Below, in pieces: positions 13,097 to 20,844 of a stretch of 39,243 nucleotides of DNA (position 1 is the stretch's first letter; the number at the start of each line of letters is the position of its first letter). Location: assembly GCA_020025595.1 (NCBI GenBank), contig JAHHRV010000021.1, positions 1 to 39,243 on the forward strand, read 5' to 3'. Source of the stretch: Oscillospiraceae bacterium. Lineage in GTDB: Bacteria; Bacillota; Clostridia; Oscillospirales; Oscillospiraceae. The position numbers were made by a program, and so were the translations under genes. The notes below the pieces were generated by a model. That model worked only from the letters and a program-made list of their open reading frames with translations, did not search any database and was not told the DNA's origin.

Positions 13097-14922
13097 GTGG
13101 GGCACAGATCAATTTCCTGGATGAAATCATTGTGGACAATTTCGCCGGCGGCGGTGGCGCGTCAACCGGGATCGAATTGGCCACGGGCCGCGTGGTGGAC
13201 ATAGCAGTAAACCACGATCCTGATGCCATTTTAATGCACAAGACGAATCACCCAAACACGCGCCACTTTCAAGCCAGCGTGTGGGACGTGGATCCGGTGG
13301 AAGTCTGCCAAGGGCGCCCCGTGGGCCTGGCCTGGTTCTCCCCGGACTGCAAGCATTTTTCCAAGGCCAAAGGCGGGAAACCCGTGGAGAAGAAGATCCG
13401 GGGACTGGCGTGGATCGTTCTACGCTGGGCCGGCAAGGTCCACCCCCGTGTGATTATCTTAGAGAACGTTGAAGAATTTCAAACCTGGGGGCCGGTCCGT
13501 AAGGGCCACCCAGTCAAGAAACTGGCTGGTCAGACGTTCCGCAAGTGGTTGGGGCAACTGGAGGCCATAGGTTACACCGTCGAGTGGCGGGAACTGGTGG
13601 CCGCCGACTACGGCGCCCCGACAACCCGCAAAAGGTTTTTCCTGATTGCACGGTGTGACGGGCGGCCCATTGTGTGGCCGGAACCGACCCACGCACCAGC
13701 AGATAGCCCGGAGGTAAAAAGCGGAAAGAAAAAAGCGTGGCGCAGCGCGGCGGAGATCATAGACTGGGGTTTACCCACGCCGTCCATTTTCGCTACCCGT
13801 GAGGAGATCAAGACCAGGTACGGCACAGCCGCCCAGCGCCCCCTCCGCCCCAACACCATGCGCCGGGTGGCCAGGGGTGTGGACAAGTTCGTAATCAAAT
13901 CCGCCGACCCGTTCCTGGTGGTGGTCAATCACGCCGGGGAGTTCCGGGGACAAACCCTAGGCGACCCGCTCCAGACCGTGACCGCCAAACACGGTTACGG
14001 GGTGGCCTCCCCTGTTATGGCCCCGCTGACCATGCACAACAACGAGAACGCCGTGGGGACGGCGATCACCGAGCCGGTAAACACCATCACCGGGAGCGGA
14101 GCGGGCGGCCACCAAATGCTGATTACCCCCGCCCTGGCTGCTATTGGACAGACCGGCGGCGGGGACCGGGGCAGGAGCGTTGAGGAGCCGACCCACACAC
14201 AAGTTTCCAAGGCAGAGGAGTGCGTGGTGTGCCCGGCCATGATCCAGTACCACACGGAACGGTCTGAAAGGGTTCGGGGCCAGGGCGTCACGGATCCGGT
14301 TATGACCATTGACGCCTCCAACCGCTACGGGGTGGCGGCGGCTACCCTGACCAAGTATTACGGCACCGATCAGCACGGCCAGAGTATCCGGGACCCGCTC
14401 CACACCATTACAGCCAAGGACCGAGAAGGCGTTACCACCGCACACCTGGTCAAAATGAAAGGCACCAACCTGGGCGGCCCGGTAACGGATCCGGTGCAGA
14501 CCGTTACCGCCGGCGGCGGCCATCATGGCGTGGTTACAACCAGGATCGCCAAAGCGGAACTAGGTGCAGACCTCCAAAACTGGCCGAAGATCCGGGACCT
14601 GCTGAATACATATTGCGGCTACCACCTGGCAGACAATGAGGTGATCCTGTTCAACATCGGCGGCACCTGGTATTTCATGGCTGACATTGGATTACGTATG
14701 CTGACGCCCAGGGAGCTATACAGGGCAAACGGTTTCCCTGACGATTACAAGATCGAGCGGGATTATACCGGCAAGATCTACGGGAAAAGCAAACAGGTGG
14801 CTAGGTGCGGAAACGCTGTGCCACCGCCTTTTGCCACGGCCCTGGTTCGGGCAAACCTGCCGGAATGGTGCGGAACGACGATCACGACTATGGCACAGCT
14901 GGAGCGGCTAGTGGCTGTGTAA
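13093..14922 (+). CDS. C5-cytosine DNA methyltransferase with repeat-bearing variable region
   Basis: This 609-residue enzyme carries FAGGGGAS (motif I, 17-24), SPDCKHFS with catalytic Cys86 (motif IV, in place of the usual PCQ), ENV (124-126, motif VI), APTTRKRFFL (motif VIII) and a C-terminal LTPRELYRANGFP ... RCGNAVPPP (motifs IX-X). It methylates cytosine in DNA using S-adenosylmethionine. Between the catalytic parts is a large region (about 290-500) with six copies of a D/E-P-x-x-T-(I/V)-T repeat spaced 32-38 residues. No partner endonuclease is present, so it probably guards phage DNA against restriction. ATG 13093 follows GGAGGTGCAGG. Confidence 0.93.
   Translation: MSGAQINFLDEIIVDNFAGGGGASTGIELATGRVVDIAVNHDPDAILMHKTNHPNTRHFQASVWDVDPVEVCQGRPVGLAWFSPDCKHFSKAKGGKPVEKKIRGLAWIVLRWAGKVHPRVIILENVEEFQTWGPVRKGHPVKKLAGQTFRKWLGQLEAIGYTVEWRELVAADYGAPTTRKRFFLIARCDGRPIVWPEPTHAPADSPEVKSGKKKAWRSAAEIIDWGLPTPSIFATREEIKTRYGTAAQRPLRPNTMRRVARGVDKFVIKSADPFLVVVNHAGEFRGQTLGDPLQTVTAKHGYGVASPVMAPLTMHNNENAVGTAITEPVNTITGSGAGGHQMLITPALAAIGQTGGGDRGRSVEEPTHTQVSKAEECVVCPAMIQYHTERSERVRGQGVTDPVMTIDASNRYGVAAATLTKYYGTDQHGQSIRDPLHTITAKDREGVTTAHLVKMKGTNLGGPVTDPVQTVTAGGGHHGVVTTRIAKAELGADLQNWPKIRDLLNTYCGYHLADNEVILFNIGGTWYFMADIGLRMLTPRELYRANGFPDDYKIERDYTGKIYGKSKQVARCGNAVPPPFATALVRANLPEWCGTTITTMAQLERLVAV
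13963..14510 (+). repeat. Six degenerate ~35-codon repeats in the methyltransferase variable region
   Basis: Protein units beginning DPLQTVTAK, EPVNTITG, EPTHTQVSK, DPVMTIDAS, DPLHTITAK and DPVQTVTAG recur every 32-38 codons. They lie in the part of the enzyme that should recognise the DNA target. The repetition is in protein and only weakly in DNA. Confidence 0.8.
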
Positions 14923-14941
14923 CTGAAAGGGCGGTAAAAGC

Positions 14942-15322
14942 ATGAGTATTATTTGCATAGCCAAGGGAACGGCCACCATAGGCCAGACGATGCGGGGCGC
15001 AGATGGGCAGATCATAAGCCAGACCCCGGCGCGGTGGGAACATGACCCAGACGGCGGGTGCATCGCCCTCTGGACGATGAACCCGGAAACTGAGGAGCAG
15101 GAAGCCGCGGCGCGTATCTATGGCGACTGGCAGGCGTCGGAATACCTGGGCGACGTTCTGGCGGAACTGAAACCGCGCCATAAGGTAAACCTGCCGGATC
15201 TCCCGGCAATCGTCCGCGCGGCCATGGCCGACGGCATGGACATTTGCGTGTACTGCCAAAGTTTCGGCTGTAACGAGTGCGTGGTGAACGAGTGGAAAAA
15301 CGAAAGGAGCGACGAAGAATGA
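14942..15322 (+). CDS. Hypothetical protein (126 aa)
   Basis: ATG 14942 follows AAAGGGCGG. This acidic protein has a beta-rich N-terminus (IAKGTATIGQTM, GCIALWTMNPETEEQEAAARIYGDW) and a C-terminal cysteine cluster (CVYCQSFGCNECVV) suggesting a small metal site. The final codons overlap the start of the next gene (ATGA at 15319). I do not recognise a family. Its place between the methyltransferase and DUF5131 gene suggests an early accessory role. Confidence 0.6.
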   Translation: MSIICIAKGTATIGQTMRGADGQIISQTPARWEHDPDGGCIALWTMNPETEEQEAAARIYGDWQASEYLGDVLAELKPRHKVNLPDLPAIVRAAMADGMDICVYCQSFGCNECVVNEWKNERSDEE

Positions 15323-16119
15323 ACAAAACGAAAATTGACTGGGCCACAATGTCATGGAACCCCGTAACAGGCTGCCGCCATGGCTGCCCGTATTGCTACG
15401 CCAGGCGGACGGCCACACGCTTCACCGCTGGGCTGGAGGATCCGGTCCGGCTGGCTGGAGGCCTCCATGTGCTGCCAGAGAAAATCAAAGCGACGCCGTA
15501 CCCCTATGGTTTCGAGCCTACCCTGCACCGCTACCGCCTGGATCAGCCGCAGCGCACGGCGGAGCCGCAGACTGTTTTCGTGGGAAGTATGACGGACCTT
15601 TTCGGACGCTGGGTGCCGACTTCCTGGATCGTGGAGGTGTTGGACGCCTGCCGGCGGGCACCGCAGCACAGATATTTGTTTTTGACGAAGAACCCGGCCA
15701 GGTATCTGGAGTTGGACCACCTGGCCCTCCTCCCGCATGAAAATAATTTCTGGTATGGCAGCACTGTGACGGATATGGACGCGGTGGGAATGTACGCCAT
15801 GCAGGGCGTGAACATCAATAGTTTTTGGAGCATGGAGCCGCTGCTGGGGCCGGTAGACATGGACGCGGCGGAGGGCCTGCCCCAGTGGGTAATCCTGGGC
15901 GCAGAAACCGGAAACCGCACGGACAAGGTAATCCCCCGCCGCGAATGGGTGGACCAGATCACCGCCTTTTGTGCGGAGAATGAGATCCCCGTGTTTTTCA
16001 AGGGAAACCTGCGGGACCACTTCCCAGACCTCCCCGCCTCTGCGTTTCCCTGGGAAACGCCGGAGGCCCACCCGGATTGGTCCGCGCACTATATGGGCCG
16101 ATTTGAAAGGCAGATGTAA
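15319..16119 (+). CDS. DUF5131 (phage Gp37/Gp68-type) radical-SAM-like protein
   Basis: This 266-residue protein begins with IDWATMSWNPVTGCRHGCPYCYARR, the hallmark of DUF5131 phage proteins, in which C19, C23 and C26 (CX3CX2C) should hold an Fe-S cluster. Further family blocks are VFVGSMTDLFGRWVP, RYLFLTKNPARY, NFWYGSTVT, SMEPLLGPVDM, WVILGAETG and IPVFFKGN. The family is related to radical SAM enzymes but its reaction is unknown. It is common in Bacillota and Actinobacteria phages beside DNA modification genes. ATG 15319 overlaps the previous stop. Confidence 0.9.
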   Translation: MNKTKIDWATMSWNPVTGCRHGCPYCYARRTATRFTAGLEDPVRLAGGLHVLPEKIKATPYPYGFEPTLHRYRLDQPQRTAEPQTVFVGSMTDLFGRWVPTSWIVEVLDACRRAPQHRYLFLTKNPARYLELDHLALLPHENNFWYGSTVTDMDAVGMYAMQGVNINSFWSMEPLLGPVDMDAAEGLPQWVILGAETGNRTDKVIPRREWVDQITAFCAENEIPVFFKGNLRDHFPDLPASAFPWETPEAHPDWSAHYMGRFERQM

Positions 16120-16199
16120 ACGGTGACTAAAATCGAAAATGGGTACAGAGTGGAAAAGGCGCGGTGGCTGGCCGTTGCCCGGGAAGAACGGAGGTTAAT

Positions 16200-16598
16200 A
16201 TGCTGGCTGTGCTTATGAGTATGAAGCCGGAATGGTGGGAAAAGATCCTGGCCGGGGACAAACTGCTGGAAATCAGGAAAACGCACCCGCAGAGTAAAAA
16301 CCATGAAGATCTGGAATGGCCGTTGACGGTACTGGTGTATGTCAGCGGCACCGGTGCGGTACAAGGTCAATTTCTCTGCCCTGGCTATATGGAAACCAAT
16401 TTCATACCGTATCTGGAAAAACTGTCATGTGTGCCGCTGGCAGATCTGAAAGAGTACTCCGGCGGGAAATGCCTTTCTGGCTGGATGATCCGATCACCGG
16501 AAAAGTTCGACACGCCCAGCCTACTGGCAGAGTTTGGTCTGGACCGTCCACCAATGTCGTGGCAGTACATTGAGATCCCGGACGTAGCGGAGGAATAG
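16200..16598 (+). CDS. ASCH/PUA-like domain protein
   Basis: This 132-residue protein starts LAVLMSMKPEWWEKILAGDKLLEIRKTHP, the typical N-terminus of ASCH-domain proteins, which bind RNA or act as small nucleic-acid hydrolases. A beta-barrel region (VLVYVSGTGAVQGQFLC) and a WMIRSPEKFDTP segment follow. ATG 16200 follows CGGAGGTTAAT. An 80-base gap upstream (16120-16199) holds a possible 31-codon GTG frame (16123) that I do not consider secure. The function in the phage is not known; RNA-related regulation is usual for the family. Confidence 0.8.
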   Translation: MLAVLMSMKPEWWEKILAGDKLLEIRKTHPQSKNHEDLEWPLTVLVYVSGTGAVQGQFLCPGYMETNFIPYLEKLSCVPLADLKEYSGGKCLSGWMIRSPEKFDTPSLLAEFGLDRPPMSWQYIEIPDVAEE

Positions 16599-16601
16599 GC
16601 C

Positions 16602-17108
16602 GTGGCTATAAGCGTTTCCGACCTGCCGCCGAAATATCAGGCGCAGGCCATGAAAAAGTATATGGAGCAGCAACAGCGGCGGGGACCATCACCTCCTGCC
16701 CCGCCGCCGCAGGATCCAGCAAAAGGCACGAAATACCACAACACCCCCACCAAGCGGGTGACAGCCTCCGGGGCCGTCCTGCATTTTGACAGTCAAAAAG
16801 AAGCCCGCAGATTCGACACCCTGACCGCCCGCCAGGCAGCTGGGCAGATCCGCGATCTGCGCCTCCAAGTGGATTTCACGCTGCAGGAAGCGTTTACCGA
16901 CACGGAGGGGAAACGAGTACGGGCGATCCGCTACAAGGCGGATTTTACATACTGGGAGCGGGACACAGCAGAAGAAAGCAAGGCCTCCGCCGCAGGCTGG
17001 CGATATGTGGTGGAGGACGTAAAAAGCAAGGCCACCAGAACGGCCAAATATGCCATGAAAAAGAAAATGCTAAAGGACCGTTTTGGGTACGATATTACCG
17101 AGGTGTGA
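16602..17108 (+). CDS. DUF1064 nuclease-like protein
   Basis: This 168-residue protein has a GTG start at 16602 that nearly abuts the previous stop, with GGAGG upstream at 16588-16592. After a Pro/Gln-rich N-terminal region comes the DUF1064 signature: KYHNTPTKRV, FDSQKEARRFDTL, LRLQVDFTLQEAF, YKADFTYWE and VVEDVKSKATRTAKYAMKKKM. The Asp/Glu-x-Lys pattern (ADF...EDVKSK) is that of restriction-endonuclease-fold nucleases. Members are thought to be phage Holliday-junction or structure-specific nucleases. The role here is probably recombination or DNA processing. Confidence 0.85.
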   Translation: MAISVSDLPPKYQAQAMKKYMEQQQRRGPSPPAPPPQDPAKGTKYHNTPTKRVTASGAVLHFDSQKEARRFDTLTARQAAGQIRDLRLQVDFTLQEAFTDTEGKRVRAIRYKADFTYWERDTAEESKASAAGWRYVVEDVKSKATRTAKYAMKKKMLKDRFGYDITEV

Positions 17109-17110
17109 GA

Positions 17111-17641
17111 ATGAGCAAAAAGACAACGGACGAAACCCTGGGCCGTGAGGCTGTCAAGGAATATCTGCAGCAGTACCACACGGCTGTGGGGAAAAAGCGG
17201 ATCCTGGAGGAACGCCACCGCGTCCTCTCCAGTGAACTGCGGGCGCCCAGTACGGGGTCCGCGTTCAGGCTGACGCCGCCGACCAAGCCAACAAAGACGG
17301 ACGGATCTGTGTCTGTTGTTTTTCGGATCTCCGAAGTGGAGGACAGGATCGAGGAACAGCGGGAGGAAATGGCCAAGGCTGTCCTGAACGTTATGGACTT
17401 GATCGACGTATTACCGGCCAACTCCACCGAGCGCACCGTGGTGGAAATGCGGCACATAGATTGCAGGGGCTGGGATAAGATCGCGGAGGCCCTTTACATG
17501 AGCCGGTCAAATGTTTTCAGGTATTACAACACCGCCCTGGATAAGATCCTGGAGAACAAGCGCAACCGGAAACTGCTGGAGGAATACCTGGCCGGGAAGC
17601 GGCGGCGGGCAGGGACATACGTGCAGAATAATCGCCCCTGA
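17111..17641 (+). CDS. Sigma-70 region 4-like transcriptional regulator (late gene activator type)
   Basis: This 176-residue protein has a helical N-terminus and a C-terminal helix-turn-helix (about 117-145, GWDKIAEALYMSRSNVFRYYNTALDKI) like the region 4 of sigma factors and the ArpU/DUF1492 group of phage late regulators. Such proteins switch on packaging, head and tail genes. Its location as the last early gene, directly before the terminase gap, fits that job. ATG 17111 is preferred over in-frame GTG 17105 because GAGGTGTGAG is properly spaced. Confidence 0.75.
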   Translation: MSKKTTDETLGREAVKEYLQQYHTAVGKKRILEERHRVLSSELRAPSTGSAFRLTPPTKPTKTDGSVSVVFRISEVEDRIEEQREEMAKAVLNVMDLIDVLPANSTERTVVEMRHIDCRGWDKIAEALYMSRSNVFRYYNTALDKILENKRNRKLLEEYLAGKRRRAGTYVQNNRP

Positions 17642-17671
17642 AAAGATTGGACGCTTTTGGACCACTGACCG

Positions 17672-17680
17672 TGCTATACT
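17672..17680 (+). promoter_or_regulatory. Extended -10 promoter
   Basis: TGCTATACT matches an extended -10 (TGnTATAnT). A TTGGAC at 17657-17662 is too close and one at 17647-17652 too far for a normal -35, so the extended -10 would carry recognition or the activator encoded at 17111 would assist. Transcription would begin near 17687. Confidence 0.5.
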
Positions 17681-17686
17681 GATAGC

Positions 17687-17762
17687 ATGGAAAGCAGCGC
17701 AGGGGTGAAGCCCTGAAACAAATACCGAGAACCACCAGCCGAAAGGCCGGTGGTTCTTTGCT
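17687..17762 (+). ncRNA. Possible short phage RNA ending in a terminator
   Basis: Between the extended -10 and a terminator hairpin (17729-17740 with 17745-17756, GAAA loop, one mismatch, then TTTG) lies a ~75-base transcript with an internal hairpin (CAGGG/CCCTG, 17699-17714). No open frame of any length fits. Either it is a small RNA, or the hairpin simply ends the early operon and the promoter serves read-through. Not proven. Confidence 0.4.
17729..17760 (+). terminator. Intrinsic terminator at end of early operon
   Basis: A 12-bp stem with one mismatch and a GAAA tetraloop, followed by TTTGCTTT, sits about 90 bases after the regulator gene stop. It separates early genes from packaging genes. 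Confidence 0.7.
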
Positions 17763-17765
17763 TTC

Positions 17766-18157
17766 CACACCATGGCCGGGGAGTGTACCGCGGGGTTTTC
17801 CTCCTTTCGCCCTGCGCCGCTGCGGCGTGTGCATACGCGGCGGCCCGGCCTAACCCTCCCACCCTGGGCGCCTTTGCAGATGGTCACCTAGGGCACCCGT
17901 TGAGAACATCACACCCCCGTGCGTAGGTACTCCCCAGCAGGAAAAGCCGTGCGGGGCAAGGAAAGCCCGATGTTTTACCCTGTGGAAATAGGAAAAAATC
18001 CGGCTGTTACGTTACGGTTTTTTGAAATGCCGGAAAAGTTATACCCCCCTATGGGGGTATAAGCCGAAAAAGGAGTGGCGAAAAAAGCGAAATCGACCAA
18101 AACCGGAAAAGCGAAACCGGCGGGGCACCCTGCCGGGGTGAAAAGGAGGTGGCGCCG
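17766..18157 (+). other. Non-coding gap before terminase: possible cos/packaging region
   Basis: About 390 bases without a convincing gene, GC-rich and with several short inverted repeats (for example near 17815-17850). The most regular element is the palindrome at 18039-18062. GpA-type terminases with a lambda-type portal usually package from a cos site located just upstream of the small subunit, so this region is the natural place for it. A basic 18075-18260 frame (GTG start) has a poorly spaced ribosome site and overlaps the terminase gene, so I do not annotate it. Confidence 0.5.
18039..18062. promoter_or_regulatory. Perfect 10-bp inverted repeat with CTAT centre
   Basis: TTATACCCCC (18039-18048) and GGGGGTATAA (18053-18062) flank CTAT. 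The element lies 96 bases upstream of the terminase small subunit and has no T-run, so termination is unlikely. A protein-binding site (late activator or terminase) is a reasonable guess. Confidence 0.6.
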
Positions 18158-18760
18158 GTGGCGGAAAAGAAGCAGACCGGCGGCACCGGAAAGCGGGCAA
18201 AGAGCGAAAAGCCGGCGGTGCTGTCCGGCACCGTGCCGGAGTGGTCCAGCACTACGGTGATCTCCCAACTGCTGGGGAAAACGGTCCGCCGTGTGCAACA
18301 GTTGACCCAGGAGGGTGTCCTGGAAACAGAAATCCCGCCCGGCGGCGGCGCCCGCAAATATCGCACCTGCACAACGATCCAGCGTTATGTGGCATACGTC
18401 GAGGCGAAAGCCAAGGAAACCGGAGAAAATAGCCGAGCGGCGGAGTTGACGCTGAAAAAGCTGGAGGCGGAGGTTGAACTGAAAGAAAGTCAAGGCCAGC
18501 TGCACCGCCTGAAAACGGCGATTGCAGAGGGGCGTTACCTGGCAGCAGATCACGCCACCGAGGAACTAACCGAGTTCATGGCCAGCTTTAAGAAATTCGC
18601 TATGAATATCCCGCCGCGCATGGCTGGAACCATGTCCGGCTACGCTGACGCGGTGGCAATCCGTGCCATGGAAAAGGCCATGCGGAAAGAGTTGGAAAGC
18701 CTACTGGCCGCGTTCTCTGATGGTGCGATCATGGAGGAACGGGAGGACGCGGCGCCATGA
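18158..18760 (+). CDS. terS: Terminase small subunit (Nu1-like)
   Basis: This 200-residue protein begins with a basic segment, then a winged-helix-like DNA-binding region (TTVISQLLGKTVRRVQQLTQEGVLETEI) and a long helical multimerisation part (AAELTLKKLEAEVELKESQGQLHRLKTAIAEGRY). It ends by overlapping terL. The layout matches Nu1/phage-DNA-packaging small subunits that bind the cos site. I prefer GTG 18158, because AAGGAGGT at 18143-18150 is spaced correctly for it; GTG 18149 lies inside that ribosome site. Confidence 0.85.
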   Translation: MAEKKQTGGTGKRAKSEKPAVLSGTVPEWSSTTVISQLLGKTVRRVQQLTQEGVLETEIPPGGGARKYRTCTTIQRYVAYVEAKAKETGENSRAAELTLKKLEAEVELKESQGQLHRLKTAIAEGRYLAADHATEELTEFMASFKKFAMNIPPRMAGTMSGYADAVAIRAMEKAMRKELESLLAAFSDGAIMEEREDAAP

Positions 18761-20601
18761 GGAAGTACAAGCAGGAACCATATACCGTGCCGCCGTGGAT
18801 TTATAACGCCATTCAGGTGCTGCGCCCGGTGGAGCACCTGACGGTTTCGGAGTGGGCGGCCAAATACCGCATACTGCCGGACGGCAATGCGATCCCCGGC
18901 CCATGGAGCAACAGCGTGACCCCGTACCTGGTGGGGATTATGGACACCTTTTCCGACGACATGGTGGAGGAAATCGTGTTCGTGAAGCCCACCCAGGTGG
19001 GCGGTACGTCTGCCATGGAGAATATGCTGGGCAGCCTGATTGCACAAGATCCAGCCCCAGCCATGGTGGTTTACCCGTCGGACGATCTAGCGGAGCGCAC
19101 CACGGAAAGCAAACTGGAGCCAATGGTGAGGAGTTGCAAGGTTCTGGCTGATAAGTGGCGGAAGAACGACAGCAAGAAACTGGCGCTAAAGTTTTCCGAC
19201 ATGACCGTGTACCTGACGGGTGCGAACAGCCCGGCGGATCTGGCCAGTACGAATATACGTTACCTGTTCCTGGACGAAGTGGACAAGTTTCCCGGTGCGT
19301 CCAAGAAAGAGGCTGACCCTGTTTCCCTGGCACGAGAGCGCACAAAAACCTTTTTCAATCGCAAAATTTTCATGGCATCAACCCCCACCCTGAAAACGGG
19401 CCATATCTGGAAAGCCAAAGAGGCGGCGGAGGTTGAAAAGCATTATTTTGTCCCGTGCCCACATTGCGGACAGTACATAGAACTGAAATTCGGGTGCCTG
19501 AAATGGCCCAGCAAGGACGACGTACCGGAGAACACGGACCGGGCGGAAATGGCCGTATATGTGTGCCAAGCCTGCGGGGCCGTGATTACGGATCAAGACA
19601 AGGGGAAAATGCTGCGGGCTGGCCGTTGGCAGGCAGTGAAGCAGCGGACGAAGCACCCCAAAAGCGTGGCCTTTTGGCTGAACACCCTGTATTCACCGTT
19701 CACCCGCTTTTCTGATATTGCGCGGGAGTTCATGCGGAGCAAGGACGACCCGGAACTGCTGCATAACTTCACCAATAGTTGGTTGGCGGAACCGTGGGAG
19801 GACACGAAGCTGAAAACCAATGCAGAGTTGGTCATGGAGCGGCAGACGGAAACACCGGAGTGGACGCTGCCACCCTGGACTAAGCTAATTACCGGCGGGA
19901 TCGACGTGCAGGAAAATTGTCTGTACTGGACGATCCGCGCCTGGGGCGACTACATGACCAGTCAGAACGTGGCACACGGGCAGGCGCTTTCCATGACGGA
20001 AGTGGAAAAGGCCATGAACGTGGAGTTTTTGCTGCCGAACGGTGACACGGCCATGGTCAACCTGGCCCTGATGGACAGCGGCGACCAGACCGACGAAGTT
20101 TATGAATTTTGCGCCATCAATTCGGACTGGGTGCTGCCCTGCAAGGGCACAAGCACCATGTTGTCCCATTACCGCCTTTCTGTGGTCAATAAGGCTGGAA
20201 GCAAGGCCAACGGCATGACCCTGGTTCTGGTGGACGGTGGAAAGTATAAAGACCAGATAGCGGCCCGTATGCGGAAACCGAACGGGACGGGATCCTGGCA
20301 GGTTTACAAAGACTGCGACATGGAATACGCCGAACAGGTGACGGCGGAACACAAAGTAGCCGAGCGATCCGGCGGAAAAGAGGTTCAAAAATGGGTACTG
20401 AAATCCTCCCATGCTGACAACCATTACCTGGATTGTGAGGTGTACGCAGCCGCGGCGGCGGACGTTATGGGCGTTCGTTCTCTGTACCTGAAAAGCATGG
20501 AGGGACAGGCCACGACGCCGGAGCCGCGCAAGCCTGCCAAGCAGGAACCCAGCCAAACCAAAGAAGAAAGCTGGATCGATCAAAATGACACATGGATCTG
20601 A
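18757..20601 (+). CDS. terL: Terminase large subunit (GpA family)
   Basis: This 614-residue packaging motor/nuclease is of the lambda GpA family. The ATPase Walker A-like VKPTQVGGTSAMEN lies near residue 76, and Walker B YLFLDEVDKFP near 169. A cysteine metal site (CPHCG near 240, CQACG near 272) and a nuclease region with ITGGIDVQENCLYWTIRAWG and a DSGDQTDEVYEFC block follow. The product fills proheads and cuts phage DNA at cos. ATG 18757 overlaps the small subunit stop. The C-terminal Pro/Lys-rich tail probably contacts the portal. Confidence 0.95.
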   Translation: MRKYKQEPYTVPPWIYNAIQVLRPVEHLTVSEWAAKYRILPDGNAIPGPWSNSVTPYLVGIMDTFSDDMVEEIVFVKPTQVGGTSAMENMLGSLIAQDPAPAMVVYPSDDLAERTTESKLEPMVRSCKVLADKWRKNDSKKLALKFSDMTVYLTGANSPADLASTNIRYLFLDEVDKFPGASKKEADPVSLARERTKTFFNRKIFMASTPTLKTGHIWKAKEAAEVEKHYFVPCPHCGQYIELKFGCLKWPSKDDVPENTDRAEMAVYVCQACGAVITDQDKGKMLRAGRWQAVKQRTKHPKSVAFWLNTLYSPFTRFSDIAREFMRSKDDPELLHNFTNSWLAEPWEDTKLKTNAELVMERQTETPEWTLPPWTKLITGGIDVQENCLYWTIRAWGDYMTSQNVAHGQALSMTEVEKAMNVEFLLPNGDTAMVNLALMDSGDQTDEVYEFCAINSDWVLPCKGTSTMLSHYRLSVVNKAGSKANGMTLVLVDGGKYKDQIAARMRKPNGTGSWQVYKDCDMEYAEQVTAEHKVAERSGGKEVQKWVLKSSHADNHYLDCEVYAAAAADVMGVRSLYLKSMEGQATTPEPRKPAKQEPSQTKEESWIDQNDTWI

Positions 20602-20615
20602 CAGGAGGCCACAAA

Positions 20616-20840
20616 ATGAGTGAAAACACAAAAGCGGTTGAAATGCTGGAACAGGTAAACAACGCCATTTCCGCCGTTCTGGCCGGCGGGCAAGCGTACA
20701 AGATCGGCAGCCGATCCCTGACGCGGGCGGACCTGGCCCAGCTAAAAGCCATTCGGGACGACCTGGAGGCGCAGATTGACAGTGGGCAGGACAACCGCCT
20801 GCTGGATCGCACCTTTGTGGCGTTCTTTGATGGGAGGTAA
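20616..20840 (+). CDS. gpW/DUF6148-like head-tail joining protein
   Basis: This is a 74-residue protein, mostly two helices with a short hairpin (MLEQVNNAISAVLAGGQAYKIGSRSLTRADLAQLKAIRDDLEAQI). The KIGSRSLTRADL segment is characteristic of the gpW-like family placed between terL and portal in lambda-type phages. ATG 20616 follows AGGAGG (20602-20607). It should act at the head-tail connector. Confidence 0.8.
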   Translation: MSENTKAVEMLEQVNNAISAVLAGGQAYKIGSRSLTRADLAQLKAIRDDLEAQIDSGQDNRLLDRTFVAFFDGR

Positions 20841-20844
20841 CCAC

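Noticed and set aside
16123..16218. 31-codon GTG frame before the ASCH gene
   Set aside because: Too short, no convincing ribosome site and it overlaps the ASCH start; possibly only leader.
18075..18260. Basic 61-residue GTG frame upstream of terminase
   Set aside because: The GGAG sits directly on the start codon, the frame overlaps the terminase small subunit and its sequence is repetitive Lys/Arg from GC-rich DNA.
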